A stretch of DNA of 64,000 nucleotides, from positions 1,178,001 to 1,242,000 of the forward strand of contig DASVTU010000039.1 of assembly GCA_036387415.1 (NCBI GenBank), given 5' to 3'. How positions within the stretch are numbered: position 1 is the first letter of the stretch; each line of letters begins with the position of its first letter. The notes beneath the pieces were generated by a model. That model did not search any database. It worked only from the letters and a program-made list of their open reading frames with translations, and had not been told where the DNA came from. A program made the translations under genes and the position numbers. Shown one piece after another: positions 46,172 through 56,600 of the stretch. This stretch comes from DASVTU01 sp036387415 (GTDB taxonomy: Bacteria; Acidobacteriota; Blastocatellia; Pyrinomonadales; Pyrinomonadaceae).

Positions 46172-47326
46172 GTGATTGTCGGACTTCCCAGGGAGATAAA
46201 GGATAACGAGTACCGGGTCGGCCTCACGCCTGCGGGCGTGCGCGCCTTAACCGACGCCGGACACACCACCTTCGTCGAACGCGAAGCGGGCGCAGGCTCA
46301 GGCTTCGATGACGCGCTCTACGAACGCGCCGGGGCGACCATTCTCGAAACTGCCGATGAAATCTGGCAGCGAGCCGAGATGATTGTGAAGGTGAAAGAAC
46401 CCATCGCGCCCGAATACCCGCGCATGCGCGAGAGCCAGATTCTTTTCACCTATCTGCATCTTGCGCCCGACTTCGAGTTGACCAGACAACTGCTCGAACG
46501 CAAAGTGACGGGCATCGCCTACGAAACCATTACCGACCGTCGCGGCACGCTGCCACTGCTGACGCCGATGTCGGAAGTGGCCGGACGCATGGCCGTGCAG
46601 GTCGGCGCGCATTATCTTGAGAAGATGAGCGGCGGGCGCGGCATCCTGTTGGGCGGCGTGCCGGGCGTGCCTGCCGCGCGTGTCGTCATTATCGGTGGCG
46701 GCGTCGTCGGCACCAACGCGGCCAAGATTGCCGTCGGCATGGGCGCGCACGTCACCATCATCGACAACAATCTCGACCGTCTGCGCGAACTCGACGACAT
46801 CTTTCTCACCAAAATCTCCACGCTCGCTTCATCCGCCTACATGATTCACGACGCCATCTCGCAAGCCGATTTAATCATCGGGGCGGTGCTCGTACCCGGC
46901 GCGGCGGCTCCCAAACTCATCACGCGTAACATGCTCAAAGACGTGCCGAACGGTGCGGTGATTGTTGATGTCGCGGTTGATCAGGGCGGATGCATCGAGA
47001 CGACGCACCCAACGACGCATTCCGACCCGACCTACTACGTCGAAGGCGTCTTGCATTACTGTGTCGCCAACATGCCCGGCGCAGTGCCGCGTACGTCCAC
47101 CTTCGCGCTCACCAATGCCACTCTGCCCTACGTGCTGCGACTCGCCAATCGCGGCTTCCTCGAAGCCATTACGAGCGACGCGGGTTTGAAGGAAGGCGTC
47201 AACACCTACGCCGGAAAGCTTACTTACGAAGCCGTCGCCACGGCGCAAGACCTCGCATACACCTCGCTCGACTCGATGCTCGGCGGCACGACGGCGAGCA
47301 CCACGACGGCGACGGTCGGGAGTTAA
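46172..47326 (+). CDS. ald: alanine dehydrogenase
   Basis: The 384-residue enzyme matches Ald: MIVGLPREIKDNEYRVGLTPAG, the catalytic Lys in VKVKEP near 74, His in TYLHLAP near 96, and the NAD-binding VVIIGGGVVGTNAAKIA at about 170. It interconverts L-alanine and pyruvate with ammonia release. GTG 46172 is the natural start; GGAG lies upstream. The C-terminus is a short Thr/Ser tract beyond the family core (GGTTASTTTATVGS). It converges with a response-regulator gene across a strong hairpin. Confidence 0.95.
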   Translation: MIVGLPREIKDNEYRVGLTPAGVRALTDAGHTTFVEREAGAGSGFDDALYERAGATILETADEIWQRAEMIVKVKEPIAPEYPRMRESQILFTYLHLAPDFELTRQLLERKVTGIAYETITDRRGTLPLLTPMSEVAGRMAVQVGAHYLEKMSGGRGILLGGVPGVPAARVVIIGGGVVGTNAAKIAVGMGAHVTIIDNNLDRLRELDDIFLTKISTLASSAYMIHDAISQADLIIGAVLVPGAAAPKLITRNMLKDVPNGAVIVDVAVDQGGCIETTHPTTHSDPTYYVEGVLHYCVANMPGAVPRTSTFALTNATLPYVLRLANRGFLEAITSDAGLKEGVNTYAGKLTYEAVATAQDLAYTSLDSMLGGTTASTTTATVGS

Positions 47327-47357
47327 ATTCCCGACGAACTTTCCGCGCATCTGTCGC

Positions 47358-47413
47358 GCACAAACGTCGAGAGGCTGCTCTGAACTAACGGAGCAGCCTC
47401 TCGACGTTTGTGC
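47358..47413. terminator. 23-bp perfect hairpin between convergent genes
   Basis: Arms 47358-47380 and 47391-47413 are perfectly complementary over 23 bp with a 10-nt loop. No T-run follows on either strand, so it may act as a bidirectional rho-independent-like stop, a barrier to read-through antisense RNA, or an mRNA end stabiliser. It lies between ald and the response-regulator gene. Confidence 0.6.
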
Positions 47414-47440
47414 ATGAGCGTCGCGTTTCTTCGCGGTGTT

Positions 47441-47926
47441 TTAGTTTTTGGCGGCTTCCGGTGGTCGTGCGTCGAGGCACGCGAGCAGGCGTGCGATGCA
47501 GCCTGTGAGTTCTTCGGGGCGGACGGGTTTGGCGAGATAGGCGTCGGGCGGCGCGTCGGCGCTGCCGCCGTGTGTGGCGGTGTGCGCGGCGTTGGTCTGG
47601 TCATGACCGCTCAGGAGCACGACGGGGAGACGCGAGAATTTCGGATGGCGTCGGATGAAACGGCAGAGTTCGTGGCCGCTAAGGTGTGGCATCATGTCGT
47701 CGGTGACGACGGCGTGGACATCGGATGAAAGTGCGGCTTTCATGGCTTCGAGGCCGTCGGCGGCTGAGATGACGCCGTAACCCGCGCGCTGTAAAATCAC
47801 TTCGAGATAACGACGCACGGAGCGGTCGTCTTCGACGAGGAGAATCGTGGCGCGCGTCGTCATGACGGGTTCGGATTGGAGCGGCGAGGCTGTGTGGGTG
47901 ATAGTCGGGGTGTCGGGCGTGTTCAT
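47441..47926 (-). CDS. receiver-only response regulator
   Basis: The 161-residue protein has one CheY-like receiver domain (about 25-150): acidic pair in LLVEDDRSV, phospho-acceptor Asp in AVVTDDMMPHLSG (about residue 75), Ser in LLSGHD in place of the usual Thr, and Lys in YLAKPV. A Gly/Ser/Ala-rich insertion (THGGSADAPPD) precedes that Lys strand. No output domain is present, so it acts by protein contact. No histidine kinase is adjacent. The first 21 residues are a low-complexity extension; Met22 (47863) is an alternative start. Confidence 0.85.
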   Translation of the reverse strand: MNTPDTPTITHTASPLQSEPVMTTRATILLVEDDRSVRRYLEVILQRAGYGVISAADGLEAMKAALSSDVHAVVTDDMMPHLSGHELCRFIRRHPKFSRLPVVLLSGHDQTNAAHTATHGGSADAPPDAYLAKPVRPEELTGCIARLLACLDARPPEAAKN

Positions 47927-48449
47927 GTCTTGATTCGTGTTGGTGGCTGGTTCTCTCCGGTCGTGCGAGGGAAGAGTCCGCGAAAAGTGAGAGCAAGCGG
48001 CGTACCCGTCGCAGACGCTCTCGAAGCGGCGTCGGCTGAACGGACGGCGGTCAGCCGTTTGCGCCGTCTAAGTCGCGAATTCGATTGGAGATACAAGATT
48101 ACTGCGGAAAAATTTCGACGTATAAAAAGGAGAGGCCGGACGTGAACCCGGCCAGTCGAGATTAGTCTCTGCGCGCGAGGTTGTCAATAACCTTTCACTT
48201 TGACCACAGGGCGTCGGTCAAGTTGCTGCGGCGACGCCTCAACGAAGCCCAACGCGTGCAGCGACATAGACCGAAACGCCGTCTATCCTGCTTCAAAAAT
48301 CGACTTGGAGGCTTGAACCCGCGACGTTCTTCGGGGATACTGGATGGTTCGCTGCGCTCGCAGATTGCCGTCTATGGGTCGCGCCGGATTGTCGGGTGGT
48401 CGCCCCGTTTGCCGAACGTCGGTTGCGTTCAATTGATTGGATTTCAAAG
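47927..48449. other. 523-nt intergenic region, no gene seen
   Basis: The gap between the divergent response-regulator and radical-SAM genes has no convincing coding frame. TATAAA with a weak TTACTG 16 nt upstream lies near 48121 (plus), followed by a GGCCGG/CCGGCC hairpin at about 48131-48151. This could mark a small RNA or a leader of the radical-SAM gene; nothing matches tmRNA, RNase P or SRP RNA consensus that I can recall. Confidence 0.3.
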
Positions 48450-49787
48450 ATGTACGAGTTTGCCGTTACTCCTGCTGTGACACAAATTAGACGCCGTGGC
48501 ATCACGGTGACGGAGGTCGCGCCGGAGAGCCTTGCCGCCGAGTTGGAACTCGAACCGGGCGACCGCGTGCTGCGCGTCAACGGTCGGACGGTGCGCGACT
48601 ATCTCGATTTTCGTTTCCAGTCGGGCGGCGAGACGGAGTTGACGCTCTCGGTCTTGAAAAAGAGCGGCGAGGAGTGGGAGATTGAAATCGAGCGCGACGA
48701 GGGCGAGGATTTTGGCCTCGGTTTTGAAAACATCGTGCCGCGCCAGTGTGCCAACGAGTGCCTGTTCTGTTTCTGCAAAGGCAACCCGCCCGACGCGCGC
48801 CCCGCACTCTTTTTCCGCGACGAGGACGTGCGCCTCTCCTTTCTCTACGGCAACTACACGACGCTCTCATCCATCACCGAAGACGAAATGCGCCGCGTCA
48901 TCGAACAGCGACTCACGCCGCAGTACGTCTCCGTCCATGCGACCGACGTGGCGGTGCGCGCTTATCTACTCGGCGTCGATGAAACGCGCGCCGACATCTC
49001 CGCCAAGATGCGTCGCATGATGGACGCCGGAATCGAGATTCACGCGCAAGTCGTTCTCTGTCCCGGCATCAACGACGGCGAAGTTTTGCAGCAGACCGTA
49101 CGGGATTTGGCTGCGGAATATCCGCACGTCCGCAGCGTCGCCATCGTGCCGCTCGGTCTGACGCGCTACAACACCGACGAGCGTCTGACGCCCGTCACGA
49201 AAGAGTTCTGCGAGCGCATCATCTGTGAAATCACGCCCGTGCAACGCGAGTTACGAAAGAGACTCGGAACCACTTTCGCCTTTCTCGGCGACGAGATTTA
49301 CCTGCGCGCCGCCCGTCCCATCCCCACGCGCAAGCACTACGGCGATTATCCGCAAATCGAAGACGGCATCGGCATGGTGCGTTCCTTCCAAGAAGATTTC
49401 GCGCGACTCATGCGAAGACTCGAACGCCGCCCGCCGACCGACGCCGCGCGACTCAACGGTACGGTCTTGACCGGAAAACTCTTCGCGCCCGTCCTTGCTA
49501 ATCTGCTCGAAAGTTTGAACGGGCGTTTCGGCACGCGTCTGCGTGCGCTCGGCGTGGAGAACAAATATTTCGGTTCTGAAATCGTCGTCGCAGGATTAGT
49601 GACAGGGATGGACGTGCTCGCGTCGCGCGACGCGATAGAAGGCGATTTCGTCATCATGCCTTCCACCATGCACAAATCCGACGAACCCATCATGCTCGAC
49701 GGCATGTTGGTCGAAGACCTCAAACAACAACTCCGTCTCCCCGTCCACGTCGTCGATTTCGACGGCTTCGTGCGCCTGTTCGACTAG
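48450..49787 (+). CDS. DUF512-type radical SAM protein with N-terminal PDZ-like domain
   Basis: The 445-residue protein has a PDZ-like N-terminus (about 10-80, ITVTEVAPESLAAELELEPGDRVLRVNG), then the radical SAM cluster Cys100-x3-Cys104-x2-Cys107 (CANECLFC) with an extra Cys109, RLSFLYGNYTTLSSI, and a C-terminal DUF512 domain (about 290-445). DUF512 proteins are common but their reaction is unknown. In family members I recall, the Cys cluster is followed by FxDQ; here it is FCKG, which may alter the substrate pocket. ATG 48450 matches the family start. It stands alone on the plus strand. Confidence 0.85.
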   Translation: MYEFAVTPAVTQIRRRGITVTEVAPESLAAELELEPGDRVLRVNGRTVRDYLDFRFQSGGETELTLSVLKKSGEEWEIEIERDEGEDFGLGFENIVPRQCANECLFCFCKGNPPDARPALFFRDEDVRLSFLYGNYTTLSSITEDEMRRVIEQRLTPQYVSVHATDVAVRAYLLGVDETRADISAKMRRMMDAGIEIHAQVVLCPGINDGEVLQQTVRDLAAEYPHVRSVAIVPLGLTRYNTDERLTPVTKEFCERIICEITPVQRELRKRLGTTFAFLGDEIYLRAARPIPTRKHYGDYPQIEDGIGMVRSFQEDFARLMRRLERRPPTDAARLNGTVLTGKLFAPVLANLLESLNGRFGTRLRALGVENKYFGSEIVVAGLVTGMDVLASRDAIEGDFVIMPSTMHKSDEPIMLDGMLVEDLKQQLRLPVHVVDFDGFVRLFD

Positions 49788-49967
49788 CCCCGTCTCCCGC
49801 TCGTTTCAATATTTAACGCCGCAGCAAACACGCGCCCGTGCGGTTAGCGTCTGCGCCGGAGGTTCGGTTACTATAGGCTCTAGTCGAAACCAGAAACCGC
49901 TCCGGCTCGCCCGACCGGAGTCGCCATGCCCGTTCCAAAAACAATCCGACTCGCAAGGGAGATTGCT

Positions 49968-52325
49968 GTGAGAAGCCAATCTTTTGTCGCCGCCGCGCTC
50001 GTCTTCGCGCTCGTCTTCGCGCCCGTCGCCGCATCAGCACAACAAACTTCGCCCACGCCAACGCCGCAGCCCGCCGCGCCCACGTCGCAGGAAGATGTCG
50101 TGCGCGTGGCGACCAATCTTGTGCAGGTTGATGTGGTCGTGACGGACAAGAACGGTCAACAGGTGACAGACCTCCGCCCCGAAGATTTTGAAATTTCGGA
50201 GAACGGAAAGCGGCAAACCGTGACCCACTTTTCGTACGTCGCCGCCGCCGAGCCGCAGACGATGACGGCCACCAACACCGACGCGTCTACCAACGCCGCT
50301 TCACCATCCGCCTCCAAATCGAAAAACAATGTCCCCGTTCAGCCCGCGCGCTTGCGACGCGAACAGGTGCGGCGCACCATCGCGCTCGTCGTGGACGATT
50401 TGGGTTTGTCGTTTGAGAGCATCGGCTTCGTACGCAAAGCCTTGAAGAAGTTTGTTGACGAACAGATGCAGCCGAATGATTTAGTCGCGATTCTTCGCAC
50501 CAGTTCCGGCGCGGGCGCGTTGCAGCAGTTTACTTCCGACAAGGCGCGTCTCTCCTCCATCGTCGAACGCATCAAGTGGTATCCGAACGGGCGCAACAAC
50601 GCGACCACCAGCCCGTTTGCGCCCGCGCAGGCCATCGCCGAGCAGTTCAGCTACGGGCCGGAAATGCTCGAAGAAGTGGAGACGAACCGCGCCGGAATCT
50701 ATGCCGCCGGAACGCTCAATTCGATGGGTTCCATCGTGCATGGATTGGGTGAGTTGCCCGGTCGCAAATCGCTCGTCTTTATCTCCGAAGCCTTCCGTCT
50801 GTTCTCGGCGCAGGGACGCAACGAGCGTCTGCTCGACGCGATGCGACGCTTGACCGACCGCGCCAACGCGGCCTCCGTCTCGATTTACACGATGGATGCG
50901 AGCGGGCTGCAAACGTTCGCGGGCACGGCGGAAGATAGAGCCAAAGGAATCGACTTCGTTTTCGACAAGGGCATCCTCGCTACGCTCGGCGGTGTCACGG
51001 CGACGCCTCCGGGAGTGCTCGGTGCGCCGCGCGTCGATACGAGTCTCTCGGCGCAGGCCGAACGCGATTCCGGCGCAGCCTTCAGACGACTCAACGCCAT
51101 GATGGACAACCGACGCGACCAGCAGATTGAAACTCACACCGTCATGTCTTATCTCGCCGCGCGAACTGGCGGCATCTCGATGCAAAACAGAAACGACCTC
51201 GGCGCGGCCATGCAGCGCATCATGGACGACCAACGCGGTTACTATCTCGTCGGCTACCGCCCCGACGATGCCTCGCTCGACCCTGCGACGGGTCGCCCGC
51301 GTCTGCGTAATCTGTCTGTGAAGGTGAAGCGTTCGGGCGTGACGGCGCGGACGCGCGCCAGCTATTCCGGCTTTACCGATGAAGACCGCCGCGCTAAACC
51401 GCGTACGCGCGAAGAACAATTGATGCTCGCGCTCGTCTCACCCTTCGCTTCCGGTGATGTGCGTCTGCGTCTCACCTCGATGTTCGGCACCGAACCCGCG
51501 AGCACCGCGCCCTACGTGCGTTCGCTCGTCCACATCGACGCGCGCGACCTCTCATTCAAGGAAGAAGCAAATGGTGCGCGCACGACAGAACTCGACATGG
51601 TGGCGCTCGCCTTCGGCGACAACGGTCAGGTCGTAGACCAACTCAGTTACCCGCAGACGGTGCGCGTCGAAAACAACGAAGCGCATCAACGTCTGCTTCA
51701 AAGCGGCCTGTTCTACATTCTCAACTTCCCCATCCCGAAGGCGGGCGCTTACCAGATGCGCGTCGCCGTGCGTGATGCATCGTCGGAACGCATCGGCGCG
51801 GCCACGCAGTTTGTCGAAATCCCCGACCTCGCCCGCAATCGACTCGCGCTCTCCGGCATCGTCCTCAGCGGCATCCAACCCGCCGCGACGACCAACACCG
51901 CCGCTGCTGCTGCCGCCACGAATACTTCATCCGCTTCGACCGACACGACGCCGCAGAGCGCAAACGCCGCGCTCGAACCCGACCCGCTCACAGGCCCCGC
52001 CGTCCGTCGTCTGCGACAAGGCATGATGATTGACTATCGTTACAACATCTACGGCGCGCAACTCGACCCGCAACAGGGGCGTCCGCAACTGCAAACGCAG
52101 ATGCGCCTTTTCCGCGAAGGACAGTCCGCCTTCAACGGTAAATTGATGCCGCTCGATGTGAGTCAGCAGCGCGACATGAAACGCCTGAGCGCCATCGGTC
52201 GTCTCCGCATCGGCCCCGAACTCACGCCCGGCGAATACGTCCTGCAAGTCACCGTCACAGACACGCTCGCGCCCAAAGGCCGACAGACGGCAACTCAGTG
52301 GATAGATTTTGAAATCGTCAATTGA
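49968..52325 (+). CDS. secreted VWFA-related protein (acidobacterial type)
   Basis: The 785-residue protein has a signal peptide (VRSQSFVAAALVFALVFAP, cut after VAASA), then the conserved opening VATNLVQVDVVVTDKNGQ and LRPEDFEISENGKRQ, a VWA-like domain (about 110-400) with ALVVDDLGLSF and a MIDAS-like DxS-poor loop, and beta-rich C-terminal domains. This is the large family seen mostly in acidobacteria and linked to secreted or surface adhesion; function unknown. GTG 49968 is chosen because AAGGGAG precedes it and the signal peptide then starts at residue 1. An Ala/Thr/Ser-rich linker lies near residue 640. Confidence 0.85.
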   Translation: MRSQSFVAAALVFALVFAPVAASAQQTSPTPTPQPAAPTSQEDVVRVATNLVQVDVVVTDKNGQQVTDLRPEDFEISENGKRQTVTHFSYVAAAEPQTMTATNTDASTNAASPSASKSKNNVPVQPARLRREQVRRTIALVVDDLGLSFESIGFVRKALKKFVDEQMQPNDLVAILRTSSGAGALQQFTSDKARLSSIVERIKWYPNGRNNATTSPFAPAQAIAEQFSYGPEMLEEVETNRAGIYAAGTLNSMGSIVHGLGELPGRKSLVFISEAFRLFSAQGRNERLLDAMRRLTDRANAASVSIYTMDASGLQTFAGTAEDRAKGIDFVFDKGILATLGGVTATPPGVLGAPRVDTSLSAQAERDSGAAFRRLNAMMDNRRDQQIETHTVMSYLAARTGGISMQNRNDLGAAMQRIMDDQRGYYLVGYRPDDASLDPATGRPRLRNLSVKVKRSGVTARTRASYSGFTDEDRRAKPRTREEQLMLALVSPFASGDVRLRLTSMFGTEPASTAPYVRSLVHIDARDLSFKEEANGARTTELDMVALAFGDNGQVVDQLSYPQTVRVENNEAHQRLLQSGLFYILNFPIPKAGAYQMRVAVRDASSERIGAATQFVEIPDLARNRLALSGIVLSGIQPAATTNTAAAAAATNTSSASTDTTPQSANAALEPDPLTGPAVRRLRQGMMIDYRYNIYGAQLDPQQGRPQLQTQMRLFREGQSAFNGKLMPLDVSQQRDMKRLSAIGRLRIGPELTPGEYVLQVTVTDTLAPKGRQTATQWIDFEIVN

Positions 52326-52342
52326 GCAGTGATTCAAAGACA

Positions 52343-52431
52343 AGGAAGGGCGAAATGGGGAAATGGGAAAACGGGGAAAGGGCAAACAAGTTGACCTTTC
52401 CCCGTTTGACCTTTAACGCTTTCGCCTCTTC
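52343..52431. repeat. purine/pyrimidine hairpin element between convergent genes
   Basis: Left arm 52343-52387 repeats GGGAAAT, GGGAAAAC, GGGGAAAG (7-8 nt); right arm 52391-52431 carries CCTTTCCCC, GTTTGACCTTTAACG, CTTTCGCC. The arms are nearly adjacent, giving a very short loop. It ends 3 nt before the TPR stop codon. Confidence 0.7.
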
Positions 52432-52434
52432 TTT

Positions 52435-53439
52435 TTAATTCGCTGCGCGGAGTCGTTCGGCGAGTTTGCGTACGGATTCGGAGTCGTGAGCGTCGGGAGA
52501 GATGGCGAGGTATGCGTCGAGATGTTGGATGGCGACCGCGCGTTCTCCTTTGGCGTCGGCGAGGCGTGCGAGCGAGAGGTGAGCGCGTGCGGCCTTCTGC
52601 TCGTCCAACTCAATCGCGCGACGAAAGTGTGTGGCCGCCTTCTCGCCGTCTTTCTCAAGCAGCGACCAGCCGAGATAGAGATGCGCCGCCCAGTTGGTCT
52701 CTTCCAGACGCAACGCGGCTTCGAGTTCTTTGGCGGCAGCGTCGAAGCGTTCGAGTCCGAGCAAGACGATGCCACTCTCAATGCGCGGCTCCGCACGCTT
52801 CGGCGCAATCTCGGCGAGCGGTTGCAGAGCCTCCAACGCTTCCGCGAAACGTTTCTGCGTACGCAGTTCACGACCCAACTCCAAACGCGCCGCGTAATAT
52901 TTCGGATGAGCAGCGATGGCTTCGCGCAGTTGCGTAACGCCGCGCACAGCGTCGCCTTCTTCGAGGGCTTTCATTCCGGCGCGGTAGTGTTTGAGCGCGG
53001 TTTTGGGGACGTTGAGGTCAACGTCCGCCGTAATCACGCCCGGCGCGACGCGTTCGGGAGATGCTTTCAACGGAAGTTCGATGAGGACGGTGACGACAGT
53101 GGGCTTGCCTCTTAACAACGGGCGTATCATGACGTTGGTCGCAGTCGCCTCGAATTTGTCCGTCGCTATCGTCTCGACGACGTACCCGCCTTCAATCAGG
53201 AATGAGAAAATGAACTGCCCTTCGGGACGGCTGAAGGTTTCGGCGATGGGGCGCATGTCCGGCAGACGCAAGAGACGCACGCGCACGCTGCCGACGCTCC
53301 CGGTGCGAAATTGCAGCCGTCCTTCTATCTGATGATAAGTGTTTGACGCCTCGGCCTGCGCGCGGACATGAGGTGCGGCAAACGCCTGTGCGAGAGCGAA
53401 AACAAAAACGAGCGCGCAGAGTTTCTTCACTCCAAACAT
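52435..53439 (-). CDS. secreted TPR protein with N-terminal beta-sandwich
   Basis: The 334-residue protein has a signal peptide (MFGVKKLCALVFVFALAQAF, cut near AAPHVRA), a carboxypeptidase-regulatory-like region (about 35-140) and five or so tetratricopeptide repeats at 150-330 (KALEEGDAVRGVTQLREAI; LYLGWSLLEKDGEKAATHFRRAI). Such proteins scaffold envelope complexes. GGGAGG precedes ATG 53439; the longer frame to 53553 has no ribosome site. It lies downstream of the TonB receptor on the same strand but beyond a terminator. Confidence 0.85.
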   Translation of the reverse strand: MFGVKKLCALVFVFALAQAFAAPHVRAQAEASNTYHQIEGRLQFRTGSVGSVRVRLLRLPDMRPIAETFSRPEGQFIFSFLIEGGYVVETIATDKFEATATNVMIRPLLRGKPTVVTVLIELPLKASPERVAPGVITADVDLNVPKTALKHYRAGMKALEEGDAVRGVTQLREAIAAHPKYYAARLELGRELRTQKRFAEALEALQPLAEIAPKRAEPRIESGIVLLGLERFDAAAKELEAALRLEETNWAAHLYLGWSLLEKDGEKAATHFRRAIELDEQKAARAHLSLARLADAKGERAVAIQHLDAYLAISPDAHDSESVRKLAERLRAAN

Positions 53440-53596
53440 AAAGCCTCCCACTCCTGACCCGAACGCTCCACGGCGACGGAACTCTTGCCGCGAAGAATCA
53501 GGACGAAGAAATGCTTCGCTCTCCGTTAAGCGGCAGCGGCGACATAGTATCACGCCGCGAAGCCGCGTCGGAATTCTCGCCCGCTCCGCACGCCGT

Positions 53597-53632
53597 AAAA
53601 AATATGACCCGCCGAAACATCCAGCGGGTCAT
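53597..53632 (-). terminator. intrinsic terminator of the second TonB receptor
   Basis: ATGACCCGC/GCGGGTCAT (53604-53612 with 53624-53632), 9-bp perfect stem, 11-nt loop, followed on the minus strand by A and a run of T residues (53602-53597). It separates the receptor from the TPR gene. Confidence 0.85.
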
Positions 53633-53671
53633 TCTCAAACGAGGAGGCGAGCCTCTCGAAAGCTAAACAGT

Positions 53672-56600
53672 CTAGAACGAGAAACGCGCGCCGAGTTGGA
53701 TAACGCGTGACTCGCGCGTGTTCGTGTATCTGCCGAAGGCGGCGTTGGTGATGACGGTTTCGAGCGTCGTGAACTGAGTGCGGTTGAGAGCATTGAATGC
53801 CTCGAAGCGCAACTCAAGATTCGTCGATTCACTCCACAATTCCGTCCGCTTGGCAAGAATCAAGTCCAGATTGTTGATGGTGTTGCCCGCGCGAAACTGG
53901 TTGCGTCCCGAAGTGCCCCTGCGGAAATCCCTTGCAAGGACGAAGCCCGTCGCCGGGTCGCCGTAAGCACGGAAGGCGTTGGCATTGAAGGCGCGGCCAT
54001 TGTTCTCACGTGGGTCGAGCAACTGGAACGGCTCTCCGAGGTCTGCGAAGTTGACGATGCCGCCCGTGCCCAACGCATCGTTCGGGTTGTTGACGCTAAA
54101 GGGCGTGCCCGACTGATAGGCGTAGATGCCGCCGATGCTCCAACCACCGATGAGTCTTCTGGCACCGTTGCCGAGGAAGCGGCTGAACGGCAAGTCGTAG
54201 ATGAAACTCGCCACGAAGCGGTGCGGAACGTCGTCGGACGAGAGAGCGCGTCCGAAGCGTTGGTCGATGATGTCGAGGTTGCCGCGTTGGGTATCGACAT
54301 CGTTCATCGACTTCGAGAAGGTGTAAGCAATCTGGAACTGTAGACCATCGCTGAAACGCCTTTGGAGATTGGCTTCCAGCGCGTTGTACCAGGAGTTACC
54401 GTCCGAGACCAGATAGCTGATGCTCAAAGGAACGTCGAGATTCGCACGACGCGCCGCGAGGTTGGTCGTGGTCGGCACGGGGTCGCCCGCACGCGCGGGC
54501 AGGAAAGTGCCGAGCGCCGGATTGACTTCGCGCAACCCGTAGAGCTTGCGTCCACGATTGCCGACGTAGCTGAGCGACCCGACGTAGTTTCTGAGGAAAC
54601 CGCGTTCGAGCGTCAGGTTGTACTGGTAGGTGTAGGGCGTGCGAATGTCGGGGTCGATGACGAAGCCCTGAAATGCTCCGAGCGGCGCAGAGATAAACAA
54701 CTGGCTCTGCTCGAAGGGATTCGGAACCGCCGGAACGTTCAAGGGCGCACCCGTAATGCCGCGATAATTCGGGAACGGGTCGGGAGCAAAGGGATTGGCG
54801 AGCGTGCCGCTTGAAAGAGCCGCGCCGCCAGAGCCGAAGAATGAATTGGTGCCGTTGAAGCCCGGCGCGTTGAGTTGTTGGAGTTGGGTGTCGCCGATAA
54901 CCGCGCCATAGTAGACGCCGAAACCGCCACGGATAACCGTGTCGTTCTCGCCGAGCAGCGTGCGTAGAAAACTATCGCTGCCAGTGCGCGGCGAGTAGGC
55001 GAAACCGAGACGCGGCGCGAAATTGTTGTACTCGTTTTCCGTGCCGCCGCGAGGCACTGTGCCGCCGCGAATCGGGTCGGGGTCGCCGACGTAAACCAGA
55101 CCGTTCGGCGCACGCCGTCCAGCCGGAACCGTAATCGGCAATCCCTCGAACGTCCTGAGTTGTCCGTTGGCGAGAATCTGCGATGTGACGCCGGGACGAT
55201 AGAAGGCGACGCGGTTAAACTTGTCGTAGAGCGGCCCCGTGAATTCCCAACGCACGCCGAGCGACAGGGTGAGCGAATCGCTCCAACGCCAGTTGTCCTG
55301 CGCGAAAGCGGCCATCGCGAACTGACGGAAATCGCGCAGCCCGTTTGCGCCGTACTGCTGCGACGCAGGCGTGTTGCCGATAAGGAAGTCGGCGAAATCG
55401 TCGCCCGTCGTGTTGGGGCCAGTGACGCGCGAGAAGCCGAAGATGCCCTGATTGACGAAGAGGAAGGTCTGGTCGTGGAGGTATTTCGTCCCGTCCGCGC
55501 CAAACTTGAAGCGGTGCTCGCCCACTGCCCAACTGAGCGAATCCTGAATCTGGAAGTTCGAGGTGACGCGCGCCTGCGGCCCCTGAATCGTGTTGCCGAG
55601 AATCAGACCGCGCTGCGTCAGAGTGATGCGCGGCGGGCCGACGAAAGTGCGGTTGGCAACGAAACTCGTATTCTGGAAGCCAATCTCTTCAGGCGTCGTC
55701 AGGTTTTGCGGAACGACGCCGGGTTGGTCGTTGCGCGCGTAGCCGAGCAGCAGCGAGTTCACGATGGTCGGCGTAATCGTGTAGGTGTGGCGCACGACGG
55801 CGTTGTATGTTGTGTCGAGATTGGACGCGCCGAAGCCGGGTACGGATGCGCCGCCGAAGGCGAATGGCGCGCTCACGTTGGAATCAAATCTCGTAAGCGT
55901 GATGTTGAAGGTTTGATTCGACGTCGCCATATAATCGACGCGGCTTGTGTAGTAGTTGTTATTGGTAATCTCGCTCGAACCCGCGCTGGCCGTGCCCGTC
56001 GCATCGGGAATCGGCAGAAAGCCGAGATAGTAGCGCGCAATGGGCGAGAAGCGTGCGACCGGAATCTGCTGCAAGACGGTCGAACCGGCGACTCCGGGCG
56101 TGCCGGAGATGACGGGGAATGGCCCGCCGGTCGATGGGTCGTTGAGCAGAATGGGTATGCGCGTCGTCGGGTCGAGACGGGCGGTAAAGATGCCGTTTCG
56201 TTCGTTTTGCGTGGGCAGACCTGTAATCGAACGTGTGTCGCCAATCAACTGCCGACGCCCTTCGTAGTCGAAGAAGAAGTAGGCGCGATTCCTGCCGCTA
56301 TAGACGGCATTGCCGCCCTCGCCGAAACGCGGCAAGGTGATGGGGCCGCCAAGCTGCCCGCCGAACTCTTTGCGCTCGAACGGGCGACGACGGTCGCAAT
56401 TCTCGCGCGTGCGAAGCGCGAGGTCGGCGGGACAACGGCCAACGTTTTTCAGCGCCGGGTCGGTACGCGAATCCTGATCGAAGAAACGCGCCGACGAAAG
56501 AAACGTCGGACGGTAAAAGGTGCGTAGATTGCCGTGGAAGTCGTTGGTTCCGCTTTTCGTCACGATGTTGACGATGGAACCCGTGTTGCGACCGAACTCG

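Noticed and set aside
48131..48151. GGCCGG/CCGGCC hairpin as a tRNA or other stable RNA
   Set aside because: No cloverleaf, T-loop or other RNA-family consensus could be made from the surrounding sequence.
55160..56527. 455-codon open frame on the plus strand
   Set aside because: Antisense to the second TonB receptor; no domain or start signal.
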